The position numbers and the translations under genes are program-made. A stretch of DNA of 64,000 nt from Halomonas sp. 25-S5 (GTDB taxonomy: Bacteria; Pseudomonadota; Gammaproteobacteria; Pseudomonadales; Halomonadaceae). The stretch spans positions 62,001 to 126,000 of the forward strand of contig NZ_JARANV010000007.1 of NCBI RefSeq assembly GCF_029889845.1, given 5' to 3'. The notes beneath the pieces were generated by a model. The model searched no databases. It was given only the letters and a program-made list of their open reading frames with translations, and was not told the DNA's origin. Position 1 is the stretch's first letter, and every line of letters starts with the position of its first letter. Below, in pieces: positions 9,090 through 20,272 of the stretch.

Positions 9090-10161
9090 TCAGAACTCTT
9101 CCCACTCTTCTTTGGCTGCTGCCTGATGCACAGGACGACGGGATGCCGAGTGCATCGGGCGTGGGGCGGCATTCGCCGGATTGGCCCGGGGTGTAGTCGC
9201 CTCATGGAGCTGCTGGGCAGTATTCATGGCTCCCGTCAGCTTGAAGACAGCCACTGCCTGCTCCAGGCGGTTGGCTTGTTCTTCATTGTTCACCGGCTCG
9301 TGCCGCCTCCACCGAGGCATTCAATGCCAGGATGTTGGGCTGGAAAGCGATCGAGTCGATGACTCCGGTGATATCCGCGATCTTTTTCGAGCTGCCCGAG
9401 ATGCCATGCATCGTCCTGACCACACGTTCCACCACCTCACCGCCTCGCTCGGCGGTGCTGGACGCATCAAGTGCCAGGCCACTGGCTTGGCGGGCGTTGT
9501 CGGCATTCTGCTTCACCGTGGTGGTGAGCTCTTCCATGCTCGAAGCCGTCTCTTCCAGGGAAGCCGCCTGTTGCTCGGTGCGCGAGGAAAGGTCGGCATT
9601 GCCGCTTGCGATCTCGCGACTGCCCACGTGGAGGGAGCCACTGCTGTCACGAACATCAGTGACGATGCGTGTCAGGTTCTGCTGCATGTCACGCATCGCC
9701 GCAAACAACTTGCTGATCTCATTACGTCCGTAAACACGGATCTCGCGGGAGAGGTCCGCTTTGGCAATGGCCTCCAGGGTTTCCACGGCCACCTGAAGGG
9801 GCGTAATGACGATTCTGCGCAGACCCATGTAGATCATGGCTACCATCAGCGTCACTATCACCAGGATGCCGATTTGTATGCGCTGGAACAGGGTGGACAT
9901 CGCGTCGTAGTCGGCCAGCATCATCTCGCCGTGCTCATCGGCATAGCGAACGAACTCGGTGAGGGGCGACTCCTGGGTCTCTGCCGGCCCCACCATCTGT
10001 TCTCGCAGCACGTTGACCCGGTCGAGAGTCTCCAGGGTGTTGTTGGCCGAATGGCTGGCCACCTGCCCCATGATGGCCACCGCGGCGAGCAACACCACGA
10101 AGCAGGCAAGAACGGCCACCATGGCCGCGTGGATGCTGATACTGCGCAAGAGGCGTGTCAT
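9090..10161 (-). pseudogene. Methyl-accepting chemotaxis protein broken by an internal deletion
   Basis: The first part (10161 to 9283) encodes 292 residues: a first membrane segment (about 12-33), a short periplasmic region, a second membrane segment, a HAMP domain, and the first half of the signalling hairpin ending [12 protein letters not shown] then stop. The natural C-terminus (EEQANRLEQAVAVFKL ending EEWEEF) follows immediately but in another frame. Compared with the receptor at 14532 about 108 residues are missing at the junction near 9285, where GAACAA-like sequence occurs on both sides. The hairpin tip also reads AFQPNIL instead of AFQTNIL. I infer a microhomology deletion plus drift; a truncated product could still be made. 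Confidence 0.8.
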
Positions 10162-10224
10162 GCCAGCACTTCCTTCTACGTATGGACCAGGCGCATGACC
10201 CGGTGACGGTATTGGACTTGTTGT

Positions 10225-11286
10225 CTATACCCGTTGGGTTCGCCCCGAGGCTGCCGCCAAAGAAAGCAGACGAGGGGCGATTTCCTCCAGTGGCAGCACC
10301 TCTGCCGCCGCACCGAGTGCAACCGCCTCTCTCGGCATGCCATATACCACGCAACTGGTCTCGTCCTGCGCCAGGGTGGCCGACCCCGCTTGACGCATTT
10401 CCAGCAGGCCGGCCGCACCATCCTTGCCCATCCCGGTTAGGAGCACGCCGATGGCATTGCGTCCTGCCTGGGTGGCGGCGGAGTGGAACAGCACATCCAC
10501 AGAGGGGCGGTGTCGGTTGACCGGCGGCCCGCCATCAAGGCGTGCGACATAGTTGGCGCCACTCCGTGCCAGCTCGAGATGAACGTCGCCGGGGGCGATG
10601 TAGGCATGGCCTGGCAGAAGGCGTTCGCCGTCTTCTGCCTCCTTGACGCTGATCTGGCAAAGGCGATCGAGACGCTCGGCAAAGGAACGGGTGAAGCCCC
10701 CCGGCATGTGTTGGGTAATCAAGATGGCTGGGCTGTTGGCCGGTAAAGGCTCCAGGACGTTACGGATCGCCTCTGTGCCACCGGTGGACGCCCCTATGAT
10801 GATCAGCTTTTCGCTGGAGACCATGGGGGCCTTGAGTAGTCTGGGGCCTGGGCTATCCGGTCGTCTTGCCTGCCGCGGGCGTGATCGCGCAGCGGCCCGG
10901 AGCTTTTCGGTAATCTCCGTTGCGTACTCCATCATGCCGTGCCGGATGCCCAGTGATGGCTTCGCCACGAAATCCACGGCACCCAGTTCCAGGGCGCGCA
11001 GAGTTACCTCGGAGCCGGCCTGGGTCAGAGAGGAGACCATCAATACGGGCATGGGGCGCAGGCGCATCAGACGCTCGAGGAAGTCGAGGCCGTCCATGCG
11101 TGGCATCTCGACATCCAGTGTGAGCACATCCGGGTTGTGATGCTTGATCAGATCACGAGCCGCGATGGGGTCAGGGGCAACGGCCACAACTTCCATATCG
11201 GGCTGGGTATTAATGATTTCTGTCAGCAGGTCGCGTATCAGCGCCGAATCGTCGACACACAGCACCTTGATTCTGTTGGCGCTCAA
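10225..11286 (-). CDS. cheB: Chemotaxis methylesterase CheB
   Basis: 353 residues: an N-terminal receiver (phosphoacceptor D58 in [12 protein letters not shown]) and a C-terminal methylesterase with catalytic S167 (IIGASTGG), H193 (ITQHMPGGF) and D289 ([10 protein letters not shown]). It removes methyl groups from receptors and can deamidate glutamines. The start is a TTG 8 bp after a GGAG site, and the protein begins [14 protein letters not shown] in register with family members. It lies between cheR and the broken receptor gene. Confidence 0.96.
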   Translation of the reverse strand: MSANRIKVLCVDDSALIRDLLTEIINTQPDMEVVAVAPDPIAARDLIKHHNPDVLTLDVEMPRMDGLDFLERLMRLRPMPVLMVSSLTQAGSEVTLRALELGAVDFVAKPSLGIRHGMMEYATEITEKLRAAARSRPRQARRPDSPGPRLLKAPMVSSEKLIIIGASTGGTEAIRNVLEPLPANSPAILITQHMPGGFTRSFAERLDRLCQISVKEAEDGERLLPGHAYIAPGDVHLELARSGANYVARLDGGPPVNRHRPSVDVLFHSAATQAGRNAIGVLLTGMGKDGAAGLLEMRQAGSATLAQDETSCVVYGMPREAVALGAAAEVLPLEEIAPRLLSLAAASGRTQRV

Positions 11287-11380
11287 GGGGTTGTCTCCTG
11301 TTGTCTTAACAGCCCGCGGGGAGACCGCTCAGGCCGGCCATGATCTCCCTATCGGCCAGAGGAGGTGAGACTTTAGTGAT

Positions 11381-12235
11381 TCAGCGCGCAGACTTGCGTG
11401 TGTAGACGGTCTGGCCACGCAGTTGGAAGGCTTCGGTAATGTAGGAAAAGCTCTCTGAATGGCCAGCAAACAGCAGGCCATCAGGCTTGAGGAGCGGGGC
11501 AAATCTCTCAAGGATCCGTGACTGGGTTGTCTTGTCGAAGTAGATCATGGTGTTGCGGCAGAAGATCGCATCGAAGGGGCCGGCCACCGGCCACTGGGGA
11601 GCGAGCAGATTGAGTGACTGAAAGTCGACCATCTCCGCGACCTCCGGGCGAATACGTGCGAAGTCCTGATGGGGCCCCTTGCCGCGCTGGAAGAAGCGCT
11701 TGACCCTCGACTCTTCGAGCTTGTACACCTGCTCCAAGGGATAGATGCCTGCTCGAGCTCTGGTCAGGGCATCAGTATCGATGTCCGTCGCCACGACCTC
11801 GGCTTGACTGGCCCGTTGCCCCATGGCTTCCATCAGGGTCATGGCGATGGAGTAGGGCTCTTCTCCCGTCGATGCTGCGGCACACCAGATACGAACCCTG
11901 CCCGGGCGCGTGCGCACATGATCGGCCAGCAGGGGGAAATGGTGTGCTTCACGGAAGAAGGCCGTGAGATTGGTGGTCAGCGCGTTCGTGAATGCCTCCC
12001 ATTCCCGGGCATCGGGCTGGCGCTCCAGTCGACCCAAATAATCGGCAAAGCGAGTCAGGCCATGATGGCGTAAGCGTTTTGCCAGCCGGCTATAGACCAT
12101 CTCGCGCTTGTGCTCGGCGAGCACGATGCCTGATCGCTGGTAGATCAGCTGGCGGATTCTGGAGAAATCACTAGCGGTCAGCTCGAGATCTCGCTCGAGC
12201 CGACCATTTCCCCAGCTTTTCTCCTCCGCCGGCAT
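11381..12235 (-). CDS. cheR: Chemotaxis protein methyltransferase CheR
   Basis: 284 residues from the ATG at 12235. The N-terminal helical domain (FSRIRQLIYQRSGIVLAEHK) is followed by the S-adenosylmethionine-binding domain with RVRIWCAAASTGEEPYSIAM and the loop FCRNTMIYFD. CheR methylates receptor glutamates. A TTG at 12259, overlapping the stop of the upstream receptor (TTGA) behind a GGAGGAG, or a GTG at 12271, would lengthen the protein by 8-12 residues. Three receptors nearby end in a WxxF pentapeptide that tethers CheR. Confidence 0.94.
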   Translation of the reverse strand: MPAEEKSWGNGRLERDLELTASDFSRIRQLIYQRSGIVLAEHKREMVYSRLAKRLRHHGLTRFADYLGRLERQPDAREWEAFTNALTTNLTAFFREAHHFPLLADHVRTRPGRVRIWCAAASTGEEPYSIAMTLMEAMGQRASQAEVVATDIDTDALTRARAGIYPLEQVYKLEESRVKRFFQRGKGPHQDFARIRPEVAEMVDFQSLNLLAPQWPVAGPFDAIFCRNTMIYFDKTTQSRILERFAPLLKPDGLLFAGHSESFSYITEAFQLRGQTVYTRKSAR

Positions 12236-12255
12236 GGTGACACCCCGATGATCGT

Positions 12256-14445
12256 TCAAAACTCCTCCCACTCCTCGACAGCCGTGGCCTGGCGGGCCCC
12301 GTCCTTGCGCTCAACTGGCGGGCTGGCCTCATGATGAGAGGATGAAGAGGGCTGCGATTTGGTGTCAGGGCGCTGAGGTCGTGCTCGGCGTTCGGCCAGG
12401 GAAGGGGCCTGTTCCACCCCCGCGCCGCGCAAACGGAAGGCTGAAATGGCATTTCCGAGTAAGCCGGCTTGCTGCTCGAGCTCGCTGGCAGCGCGGGCTG
12501 ATGCCTGAACGCGTGAGGCGTTCTGCTGGGTTACCTGATCCATTTCCACCACTGCCTGGTTGATCTGGCCAATTCCGTTGCTTTGCTCCTCGGATGCGGC
12601 GGTGATCTCTCCCATGATGTCGTTGACGCGAGTGGACGCTTCCATGACCGCATTGATGGATGTCTCCGCCTTGCGTACCTGCTCGGCACCACCGTCGATC
12701 TGGCGAGCCGAGCCATCAATCAGCTCACGAATCTCGTTGGCAGCGTCGGCGCTGCGGCCGGCTAGCTTGCGGACCTCTCCGGCGACGACGGCAAAACCGC
12801 GACCTTGCTCGCCGGCCCGAGCCGCTTCGACCGACGCATTCAGCGCCAGTATGTTGGTCTGGAAGGCAATGGAATCGATGACATTGATGATTTCTGTCAT
12901 CTTGCGAGAGCCTTGGGTGATCTGCCCCATGGTGTCCACGACCTGGTGCATCAGCTCGCCGGTCTCCTGGGTGCGTGCAGCATTTTCCGAGGCCAGTCCG
13001 CTGGCCTGTCGAGCATTGTCCGAGTTGTGTTGCACCGTCGTGGTCATCTCTTCCATGCTCGAGGCAGTCTGCTGGAGAGAGGCGGCCTGCTGTTCGGTGC
13101 GCGCAGAAAGATCTTCGTTGCCCGACGCGATGTCGCGAGCGGCAGGTGTCACAACACGGATCCCACTGTTGACGTCGCCAACGATGCTCCCGAGGCTCTT
13201 GCGCATGATATCGAGGGCTTCCAGTAGGCGGCCGAGCTCATCGCGCCGGCGTGATGGCGCGTCGGCGGCCAGGTTGCCCGAGGCGATTTGCAGAGTGAAG
13301 GCTTCTGCAGCACGCAGCGGGCGCAACATGGCGCGGAGGGTCAGGGCGCCAATCACGATCAGCACCAGCAGGCCGATGGCCAGCATGCCGGCTTGCACCA
13401 TCAGCATCAGCTGTTGTTCTGCTCGGGCCTCACTCGCCAATGCTGCCGCGTCAGCCTGTTTGCCCTCGATCAGGTCATTGACCTCGGTGGAAAGGGTCGC
13501 GCCCATCGCCTGCATCTCCTCAATATGCGGAGGCAGGTTGGTGAACAAGTCGAAATTATCTTCGCTCTGAAGCAGGGTGATGGCTTGTGCTATGCCGGAT
13601 TCCAGATAGTTTTGCAGCACGGTATCAAACGTATCGGCTTGCCCGCCCTGATTCGTCTCTCTGGCCCGGTAGGCGGTCCACAGAGCTTCCACGGATGTCT
13701 CTATCTCCTGCAGCTCCTCGGTGTGCTGGTCCTTGTTTTCCAGCAGCATGAACCGCTCACTCTGGGCGAGCGATTGGTGGGCCCGGGTAGCAAGTTGGTC
13801 GATCTGTTGTAGGCGGGCTACGTCTTGCAGGCCGTCTCGGTCCAGGGACTGCAGGCGCTCGCCGGACACCTGCAGACCGAAGAGCCCCATGGCGCCACTT
13901 GCCGAGAGCAACAGGCCGGCGACAACCACCATGGTCACTACCCGTGCTCGCAAGCTGCGCATATTGAGCTTTGACAAGCGGCCACCGAGACCGCGACGAC
14001 GAAGTTGTCCGCGCTCGAGAGCGAAGCGGCTACCCTTGCCTTCACGAATGAGGGCATAGGCTTTCTCGGCTTTCTCGACGTCGAGAGGATTCGGTTTGAC
14101 TCTGACCGATGCGTAGCCGACGACCTGATCGTCTTCGACAATGGGCGAGACGCTGGCTTCTACCCAGTAATGATCACCATTCTTGCGTCGATTCTTGACC
14201 AGGCCTTTCCAGCTCTCTCCGGCTTCCAGCGTGTCCCACAGGTTCTGGTAGGCTGCCTCAGGCATGTCCGGGTGGCGTACGAGGTTGTGGGGCGCGCCGA
14301 GCAGCTCATCGTGGCTGAAACCGCTGACTTCGATGAAGGCTGGATTGGCATAGGTGATGCGGCCCTTGAGGTCCGTGCGGGAGATCAGGAAGTGCTCGTC
14401 ATGGAGCGGGTATTCCTGTTGTGTGACGGGCTGGTTGTTTCGCAT
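12256..14445 (-). CDS. Aer-like PAS-containing chemoreceptor
   Basis: 729 residues. An N-terminal cytoplasmic PAS domain (about 15-125) shows the Aer pattern NLVRHPDMPEAAYQNLWDTL and GLVKNRRKNGDHYWV, typical of FAD-binding energy or redox taxis receptors. Two membrane segments (about 170-190 and 350-375) flank a roughly 155-residue periplasmic region, unlike E. coli Aer, which has almost none. HAMP and a full signalling hairpin ([21 protein letters not shown] region) follow, and the protein ends EEWEEF, a CheR/CheB tether. Possibly it combines redox sensing with a periplasmic ligand domain. Directly upstream of cheR. Confidence 0.9.
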   Translation of the reverse strand: MRNNQPVTQQEYPLHDEHFLISRTDLKGRITYANPAFIEVSGFSHDELLGAPHNLVRHPDMPEAAYQNLWDTLEAGESWKGLVKNRRKNGDHYWVEASVSPIVEDDQVVGYASVRVKPNPLDVEKAEKAYALIREGKGSRFALERGQLRRRGLGGRLSKLNMRSLRARVVTMVVVAGLLLSASGAMGLFGLQVSGERLQSLDRDGLQDVARLQQIDQLATRAHQSLAQSERFMLLENKDQHTEELQEIETSVEALWTAYRARETNQGGQADTFDTVLQNYLESGIAQAITLLQSEDNFDLFTNLPPHIEEMQAMGATLSTEVNDLIEGKQADAAALASEARAEQQLMLMVQAGMLAIGLLVLIVIGALTLRAMLRPLRAAEAFTLQIASGNLAADAPSRRRDELGRLLEALDIMRKSLGSIVGDVNSGIRVVTPAARDIASGNEDLSARTEQQAASLQQTASSMEEMTTTVQHNSDNARQASGLASENAARTQETGELMHQVVDTMGQITQGSRKMTEIINVIDSIAFQTNILALNASVEAARAGEQGRGFAVVAGEVRKLAGRSADAANEIRELIDGSARQIDGGAEQVRKAETSINAVMEASTRVNDIMGEITAASEEQSNGIGQINQAVVEMDQVTQQNASRVQASARAASELEQQAGLLGNAISAFRLRGAGVEQAPSLAERRARPQRPDTKSQPSSSSHHEASPPVERKDGARQATAVEEWEEF

Positions 14446-14531
14446 GCGATGTCCTCTGCTAAGGCAACAGGCGAAGGCCTGGTGATTATTATGCTGTACC
14501 GCTGGCTATGGGCGGCTCCCAAAGGTCGATG

Positions 14532-15881
14532 CTAGAAGGACTCCCACTCATCGTCGCGACGGCTGTGTCCGTTATCGTGCCCCTCGCGGGTCGCCTGGCG
14601 AGCCGTGCTATTGGCTGACATCAACGCCGGCATCCAGCGAGCCAGGTCACGGCTTTCGTCTGCTTGTCGCGAGCTTTTTTCCGAGGTGTCGAGGTTGCCT
14701 TCACCGAGTTGGAAGCGGGTGACGGCTACCTTGAGCCGGCTGGCTTCCGCTTCTAGTTGGTTGGCGGCGCTGGCCGCCTGCTGGACAAGTTCAGCATTTT
14801 GCTGAGTGACCTGGTCCATCTGAGCGACGGCATCGTTGACCTGGCCGATCCCGTTGCTCTGTTCGGAGGACGCCGAGGCGATCTCGTCCATGATGTCGCT
14901 GACACGCTGCACGGCGGCAACGATTTCGGTCATGGTCCGCCCGGCACGGTCGACACGAGATGTCCCGGCATCCACTTGTTTGACAGATGTCTGGATCAGC
15001 GTGCGGATTTCGCTCGAGGCATTGGCACTGCGGCTGGCCAGGTTGCGGACTTCCTGGGCTACCACCGCAAACCCTCGGCCATGTTCGCCGGCTCTGGCGG
15101 CTTCGACAGAGGCGTTCAAGGCCAGGATGTTGGTCTGGAAGGCGATTGCATCGATGGTGCCGATAATCTCGGCGACTCGATGAGACCCTTGGCTGATCTC
15201 ATGCATGGTCGTGACCACCTCGCTGACGACCTCACCGCCTTGCTGAGCTGTCCGTGTGGCGTCGGCGGCCAGCTGACTGGCTTGGCGGGCATTGTCCGCG
15301 TTCTGGTTCACGGTGGAAGAAAGCTCCTCCATGCTGGCGGCAGTCTCCTGCAGCGAGGACGCCTGCTGTTCGGTACGGGCAGATAGATCGTTATTTCCGT
15401 GCGCAATATGCTGAGTGCCAAGATAGATGGATTCGCTGCTGTCACGCACCGTGCTCACGGTGTTGGCAAGGCCGTGTTGCATCTCGTCCAGCGAGGCATA
15501 AAGTCGACCTATCTCATTGTCCCCGAGTTGTGGAATCTTCTGGTCCAGGTTGCCTTCTTTCATAGACTGGAAGTAGCTGACCAGTTCGCCCAACGGACGA
15601 ACGACATTGGCCGTGACTCCCCACAAGACCACCATCACGGTGAGAATCGTGATCAGCAACGCCGCCAGGATGGCCAGCTGCATCCAGCGTGCAAAGTCAG
15701 CAAATGATGCCTCGAGAGCGGCACCATCTTCACCGGCATTCGGTGCGATCTGGGCAACAACGGCCTTACCTTCCTCCAAAGCGAAGAGGCCGAGGAGGCT
15801 GACGGCCAAGACCAGTACGGTGAAGGTCGCCAGCACCAGTAGCCAGCTGACCCGTACCGTCATGTTGTCGAGTATCCTCAC
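14532..15881 (-). CDS. Methyl-accepting chemotaxis protein with very small periplasmic loop
   Basis: 449 residues. Two membrane segments (about 11-33 and 68-92) leave only about 35 residues in the periplasm, too small for a known ligand-binding fold. HAMP ([22 protein letters not shown]) and a complete hairpin with [21 protein letters not shown] follow. The C-terminus DDEWESF is a WxxF-type CheR/CheB tether. Its signal may be membrane state, proton motive force or a partner protein; this is inference. It lies between two other receptor genes in the che operon. Confidence 0.92.
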   Translation of the reverse strand: MRILDNMTVRVSWLLVLATFTVLVLAVSLLGLFALEEGKAVVAQIAPNAGEDGAALEASFADFARWMQLAILAALLITILTVMVVLWGVTANVVRPLGELVSYFQSMKEGNLDQKIPQLGDNEIGRLYASLDEMQHGLANTVSTVRDSSESIYLGTQHIAHGNNDLSARTEQQASSLQETAASMEELSSTVNQNADNARQASQLAADATRTAQQGGEVVSEVVTTMHEISQGSHRVAEIIGTIDAIAFQTNILALNASVEAARAGEHGRGFAVVAQEVRNLASRSANASSEIRTLIQTSVKQVDAGTSRVDRAGRTMTEIVAAVQRVSDIMDEIASASSEQSNGIGQVNDAVAQMDQVTQQNAELVQQAASAANQLEAEASRLKVAVTRFQLGEGNLDTSEKSSRQADESRDLARWMPALMSANSTARQATREGHDNGHSRRDDEWESF

Positions 15882-15928
15882 GTTCCACTCCCTTTCTCAG
15901 GCGGCATGGTAGCCACCAGTGGTTGGCT

Positions 15929-15946
15929 GGCCTGACGTGTCAGGCC
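15929..15946 (-). repeat. Inverted repeat at end of Cache receptor gene
   Basis: GGCCTGAC and GTCAGGCC are separated by 2 nt and overlap the stop codon (15940-15942) of the receptor gene. There is no T-tract, so an efficient intrinsic terminator is unlikely; it may slow transcription or stabilise an mRNA 3' end. Confidence 0.4.
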
Positions 15947-17589
15947 TCTGCCAATTCACGTCGTGGATGATGCGTCGCTTTCGGCGGCTCCTCGCTTTCA
16001 CTCGAGACCACCAAGTGTTTGTTCGCTTGCGCACGCTGGCTGGCGATGGTGATGTTGAAACGCGCCACGTGATCGCGCAACTGGTAACTCTGCGCGATCA
16101 GACGTTGCGAAGCTCCGGTATGCTCTTCCACGAGGCCGGCATTTTTTTGGGTCATGCGATCCATCTGGGAAACCGCTTCGCTGACCTGCTCAATGCCGTG
16201 GCTTTGTTCTTCTGATGCCGAGGAGATTTCGCCGATCAACGTACTGAGCTGTTGGATATCGGTGACCATGGTCTCGATGATCTCTCCGGTCTCCTTGACC
16301 ATTTGGGCCCCTTCGACGACCTTGCCGTCGGAGGTCTCGATCAGTGCCTTGATCTCCTGGGCGGCTTCTGAGCTTCGGCTGGCCAGCTTACGTACTTCCT
16401 CAGCCACCACGGCAAACCCGCGACCGTGTTCGCCAGCGCGGGCCGCCTCCACCGAGGCGTTGAGCGCCAGGATGTTGGTCTGGAAAGCAATGGAATCGAT
16501 GGTGTCGACGATCGTGCTCATCTGGCCGGCACTCTCGTTGATACCGCTCATCGACGCCTCTACGCGCACCATGGACTCATGGCCACGGGCAGCGTTGGAG
16601 GCGGTCTCGCCGGACAGTTCGCGGGCCTTGCCGGAATGTTCCGCGTTTTGTTTCACGGTCGCGGTCAACTGTTCCATGCTGGAAGCGGTCTCTGCGAGTG
16701 ATGCGGCCTGCTGCTCGGTCCGAGTCGCAAGTTCATCGTTGCCGGCGCCGATCTCTTCTACTACCCCATTGACTTCGTCGGCGCTACGATGGATATCGCC
16801 GATGGTGTCGGCCAGCGAGGCACGCATTCTCTCGATATCGAAGAGGAGACTTTCGCGATCGCTGTCTCGCAGGCGGATGGCGTGTGCCAGGTTACCCTCG
16901 GCGATATGCCGCACCATCTCGGCGGCGTAGTGCGGGTCGCCGCCCAGGCGACGTGTCACACCGCGAATGACTAGACCCATCAGCAGGGACACCGGGATGC
17001 CAATGCCAAGCAGCGCGAGCAGTGAACGAGTCAGGCCAGCCAGGAAGGCGGCGTCGATATCGTTGATGTATACCCCCGTACCCACATACCACCCCCACTG
17101 CTCGAACAGGGCATTGAGGGAAGACTTCTCGGCGAGAGCATCTTCCTCGGAGGCATGGGCCCAGAGATAGTCCACGACACCATCGTCTGTCTTCACGTCC
17201 TCGACGAACTCGCGGAACAGGTAGCGTCCTTCATCATTCTGGAAGTCCGCGACCGACGTGCCTACCGGCAGGCGTGGGTGGGCGAGAAGCTCATAATCGC
17301 CATTGAAGATGTAGATGTAGCCGCGGCCCTGGTCATAGGTCATTTCGCGAACGGTCGAGGCCGCCTGGTGCTGGGCTTCCTCGAGGGATAGTTCACCATT
17401 TTTGCTACGCTCGGCATGGTCTCGGATCACGTTCATGGCCATGTCGACATAGTCGCCCAGGGCATTGCGCCGTTCCTCAAGCATGGTCTGGCGGTTTTCC
17501 CACGCCCCCCAGCCGACCAACACCAGCATGGCTACCCAGATGATGCCGAGTGAGCCCCAGAGTTTCTTTGTCGTTGTCATCTGTCGCAT
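15940..17589 (-). CDS. Cache-domain chemoreceptor
   Basis: 549 residues. After a first membrane segment (about 10-28) comes a periplasmic single Cache_2-type domain (about 35-185) with the typical [20 protein letters not shown] and [14 protein letters not shown] segments, then a second membrane segment, HAMP and a full signalling hairpin. Such domains usually bind small organic acids or other metabolites; the ligand is not predictable here. The end (RRELAEA) lacks the WxxF tether carried by the neighbouring receptors. Start chosen at 17589 because GGGAG lies 8 bp upstream. Confidence 0.92.
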   Translation of the reverse strand: MRQMTTTKKLWGSLGIIWVAMLVLVGWGAWENRQTMLEERRNALGDYVDMAMNVIRDHAERSKNGELSLEEAQHQAASTVREMTYDQGRGYIYIFNGDYELLAHPRLPVGTSVADFQNDEGRYLFREFVEDVKTDDGVVDYLWAHASEEDALAEKSSLNALFEQWGWYVGTGVYINDIDAAFLAGLTRSLLALLGIGIPVSLLMGLVIRGVTRRLGGDPHYAAEMVRHIAEGNLAHAIRLRDSDRESLLFDIERMRASLADTIGDIHRSADEVNGVVEEIGAGNDELATRTEQQAASLAETASSMEQLTATVKQNAEHSGKARELSGETASNAARGHESMVRVEASMSGINESAGQMSTIVDTIDSIAFQTNILALNASVEAARAGEHGRGFAVVAEEVRKLASRSSEAAQEIKALIETSDGKVVEGAQMVKETGEIIETMVTDIQQLSTLIGEISSASEEQSHGIEQVSEAVSQMDRMTQKNAGLVEEHTGASQRLIAQSYQLRDHVARFNITIASQRAQANKHLVVSSESEEPPKATHHPRRELAEA

Positions 17590-17614
17590 CGTTTATCTCC
17601 CTACGTGGGCTGCC

Positions 17615-18112
17615 TTACGCACTGGTTCGCTCGACCAACGCCATTTCCTCGCTGGTGAGCAGCTTGTCGATGTCGACCAGTACGAGCATGCGGTCCTCGA
17701 GGCTACCCAGCCCGCTGAGGAAGTCGGATGACAGGGTGACGCCGAACTCGGGGGCCGGCTTGATTTGCTCGGGCGTGAGGGTCATGACATCGGAGACGCC
17801 ATCGACCACGATGCCCACCACGCGATCAGCGACGTTAACCACGATCACCACGGTCTGACCGCCGTACTCGACCTTGTCGAGATGGAATTTAATGCGTAGA
17901 TCGACGATGGGCACAATGATGCCGCGCAGGTTGGTCACGCCCTTGATGAACTCTGGCGCATTGGCGATGCGCGTGACGTTTTCGTAGCCTCGGATCTCCT
18001 GCACCTTGAGGATATCGATGGCGTACTCTTCCTCACCCAACGAGAACACCAGAAATTCACGGTTCTGGGCCTCGGATGCCGCGTAGTCTTCATGCCGAGA
18101 TAGGCTGGTCAT
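17615..18112 (-). CDS. cheW: Chemotaxis coupling protein CheW
   Basis: 165 residues, one CheW domain: [23 protein letters not shown], the conserved [19 protein letters not shown] and a C-terminal beta barrel. It couples receptors to CheA. The start ATG overlaps the cheA stop by 4 bp (ATGA), so the two are translationally coupled. Confidence 0.97.
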   Translation of the reverse strand: MTSLSRHEDYAASEAQNREFLVFSLGEEEYAIDILKVQEIRGYENVTRIANAPEFIKGVTNLRGIIVPIVDLRIKFHLDKVEYGGQTVVIVVNVADRVVGIVVDGVSDVMTLTPEQIKPAPEFGVTLSSDFLSGLGSLEDRMLVLVDIDKLLTSEEMALVERTSA

Positions 18113-20238
18113 GATGGCTCTCCCTCCTTGCGGAAAAATGACTCGTAATCGGTGGAGGCGCGTTGTGGTCGTCTAGCCTCCTTCTTGGCACGGCTCAGGC
18201 GATGCAGATCGGCGATGTCCAGGATCAGGGCCACACTGCCGTCACCCAGAATGGTCGCGGCCGATACGCCTGGCACTTTGCGATAGTTGGTTTCCAGGTT
18301 TTTCACGACCACTTGCTGCTGACCGATCAGGTCATCTACCAGCAGGGCATAACGGCGCCCTTCACCCTGAACGATCACAGCGATGGTCTCGTTCAGCTCT
18401 GTCTTGGCGCCCTCCACATCCAGTGCCGCATGGACGGCTACCACGGGCAGATACTCATCGCGGACCTTGAGGACCACGTCATCGCCGGCCATGGCATACA
18501 GATCCTCACGAGAGGGCTGCAGGGATTCGAGCACGGTGGAAAGCGGCAGGATAAAGACTTCACCACCGACCTTGATCGACATGCCATCGAGGATGGCCAA
18601 GGTCAGTGGCAGAACGATTCGTGTGGTGGTGCCTTGTCCCTTGCGGGACATGATCTCGACGTGCCCTCCCATGCCCTGGATGTTGCGCTTGACCACATCC
18701 ATGCCTACGCCACGCCCCGAGACGTCGCTGACTTCCTTGGCGGTGGAGAATCCGGGGGCAAAGATCAGCTGCCACACGTCATCGTCACTCATGGTGTTAG
18801 AGACTGGCAGGCCACTTTCGCGGGCCTTGGCGAGCAATCTGTCGCGGTCCAGGCCGGCACCGTCATCGATAACTTCGATGAGGATGTTGCCGCCCTGGTG
18901 CTGAGCGGACAGAGTCAAACGGCCGGTTCGTGGCTTGCCGGCCGCCTCGCGGGTGTCGGGATCCTCGATACCGTGATCAAGGCTGTTGCGTACCAGGTGG
19001 GTGAGGGGGTCGATGATGCGCTCTGTGAGACTCTTGTCGAGTTCAGTGGATTCACCCTCGGTAACGAGTTCGACATCCTTGTCGAGCTTGCCTGCCAGAT
19101 CGCGCACCAGACGTGGATAGCGGCTGAAAACATAATCCATGGGGACCATGCGCACTGACATGACCGCCTCCTGGAGGTCCCGGGCATTGCGCTGCAACAG
19201 ACTCATGCTGTTGAGAAGGCCACTATGCGTGACACCATCCAGCTCGCTGACGGTCTGGTCGAGCATCGACTGGGTAATGATCAGCTCTCCCACCAGGTTG
19301 ATGATCTGGTCCACCTTGTCCACTGAGACGCGTATCGAGCTGGATTCGCCGCCCGCCTTGGCCTTCTTCGTCTTTGGCTTGCCACTCTCGCCTGGACTGA
19401 CGGTGGATGTCTGGGCGGTGGGCCCGGTGGCTTTCTGCTGGACGGGGGAGGGCGTGAGGGCGTCCTTCTCCGGAGCTTCTTGTGCTTGTGTATCCCAGGA
19501 GCTGCTTTCCTGCTCGGCAGGACGGATCTGTAGCTGTTCGGGTTCGACGATGAAGCACATCACGGCTTCGATGTCGTCACGGCTGACGTTGGTGAGCAGC
19601 GTGACCTCGTAGCAGTTTTCATCGCCATGTTGGTCTTGCACAGTTCCCAGCTGTCCGAGCTCTTCCACCAGCAGGCCACGATCCTTCTCGCCGACGTTCA
19701 ATAGGGCCACGGCCAGAACCTGTTCACCCATCTGGGGGTGAGCCGTATCGCTATCGGAGAAAGACTCGCGAGGCTGCGCTGGCTGTGGCGCCTCAGTGGG
19801 GGGCTCGCCAGCTCCGCCCGGCGTACCGCCTGCTGCCTCGAGCTCCTGACCGATCTCCTCGCGGGCCAGCTGTTGCAGGGTCTGGCAAATTCGCGTGAAA
19901 GCCTCCTGGTCGGGCTCTTCCTCGTTGCGGTAGGCATCCAGCTGGTCGTGCAGCATGTCCTTGGTTTCCAGAAAGGTGTCGACGATGTCCCGACGTAGGC
20001 TCAGTTCCCCGCGGCGTGTGTGATCCAGCAGGTTCTCGAAGAGGTGAGTGGTCTTCTGCAACACGTCAAAGCCAAAAGTGCCTGCGCCACCCTTGATGGA
20101 GTGAGCAGCGCGGAAGATTGCATTGAGCTGCTCCGCGTCTGGCTCCTCGAGGTCAATTTCGAGCAGGTGGCGCTCCATATCCGCTAGAAGCTCCTCTGCC
20201 TCCTCGAAAAAGGTGTCATAGAAATCGGTGATATCCAT
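18109..20238 (-). CDS. cheA: Chemotaxis histidine kinase CheA
   Basis: 709 residues from the ATG at 20238 ([18 protein letters not shown]), which matches the usual CheA start; the frame stays open upstream but that part does not look like CheA and overlaps motB. P1 has phosphorylated H46 in [16 protein letters not shown]2 (CheY-binding) follows an acidic, proline-rich linker. P3 is the dimerisation hairpin ([16 protein letters not shown]). P4 has the N box [12 protein letters not shown] and G boxes DDGAGLD and [10 protein letters not shown]5 is CheW-like. It phosphorylates CheY and CheB. Confidence 0.97.
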   Translation of the reverse strand: MDITDFYDTFFEEAEELLADMERHLLEIDLEEPDAEQLNAIFRAAHSIKGGAGTFGFDVLQKTTHLFENLLDHTRRGELSLRRDIVDTFLETKDMLHDQLDAYRNEEEPDQEAFTRICQTLQQLAREEIGQELEAAGGTPGGAGEPPTEAPQPAQPRESFSDSDTAHPQMGEQVLAVALLNVGEKDRGLLVEELGQLGTVQDQHGDENCYEVTLLTNVSRDDIEAVMCFIVEPEQLQIRPAEQESSSWDTQAQEAPEKDALTPSPVQQKATGPTAQTSTVSPGESGKPKTKKAKAGGESSSIRVSVDKVDQIINLVGELIITQSMLDQTVSELDGVTHSGLLNSMSLLQRNARDLQEAVMSVRMVPMDYVFSRYPRLVRDLAGKLDKDVELVTEGESTELDKSLTERIIDPLTHLVRNSLDHGIEDPDTREAAGKPRTGRLTLSAQHQGGNILIEVIDDGAGLDRDRLLAKARESGLPVSNTMSDDDVWQLIFAPGFSTAKEVSDVSGRGVGMDVVKRNIQGMGGHVEIMSRKGQGTTTRIVLPLTLAILDGMSIKVGGEVFILPLSTVLESLQPSREDLYAMAGDDVVLKVRDEYLPVVAVHAALDVEGAKTELNETIAVIVQGEGRRYALLVDDLIGQQQVVVKNLETNYRKVPGVSAATILGDGSVALILDIADLHRLSRAKKEARRPQRASTDYESFFRKEGEPS

Positions 20239-20272
20239 GCGCGTGTCCCCACCCTGGAATGGTTTTCGCCCC

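Noticed and set aside
9090-9320. Separate 76-residue gene ending EEWEEF
   Set aside because: It is the displaced C-terminal tail of the broken receptor, not an independent gene.
9181-10206. Long plus-strand open frame opposite the broken receptor gene
   Set aside because: No family resemblance; it is the antisense shadow of receptor coding sequence.
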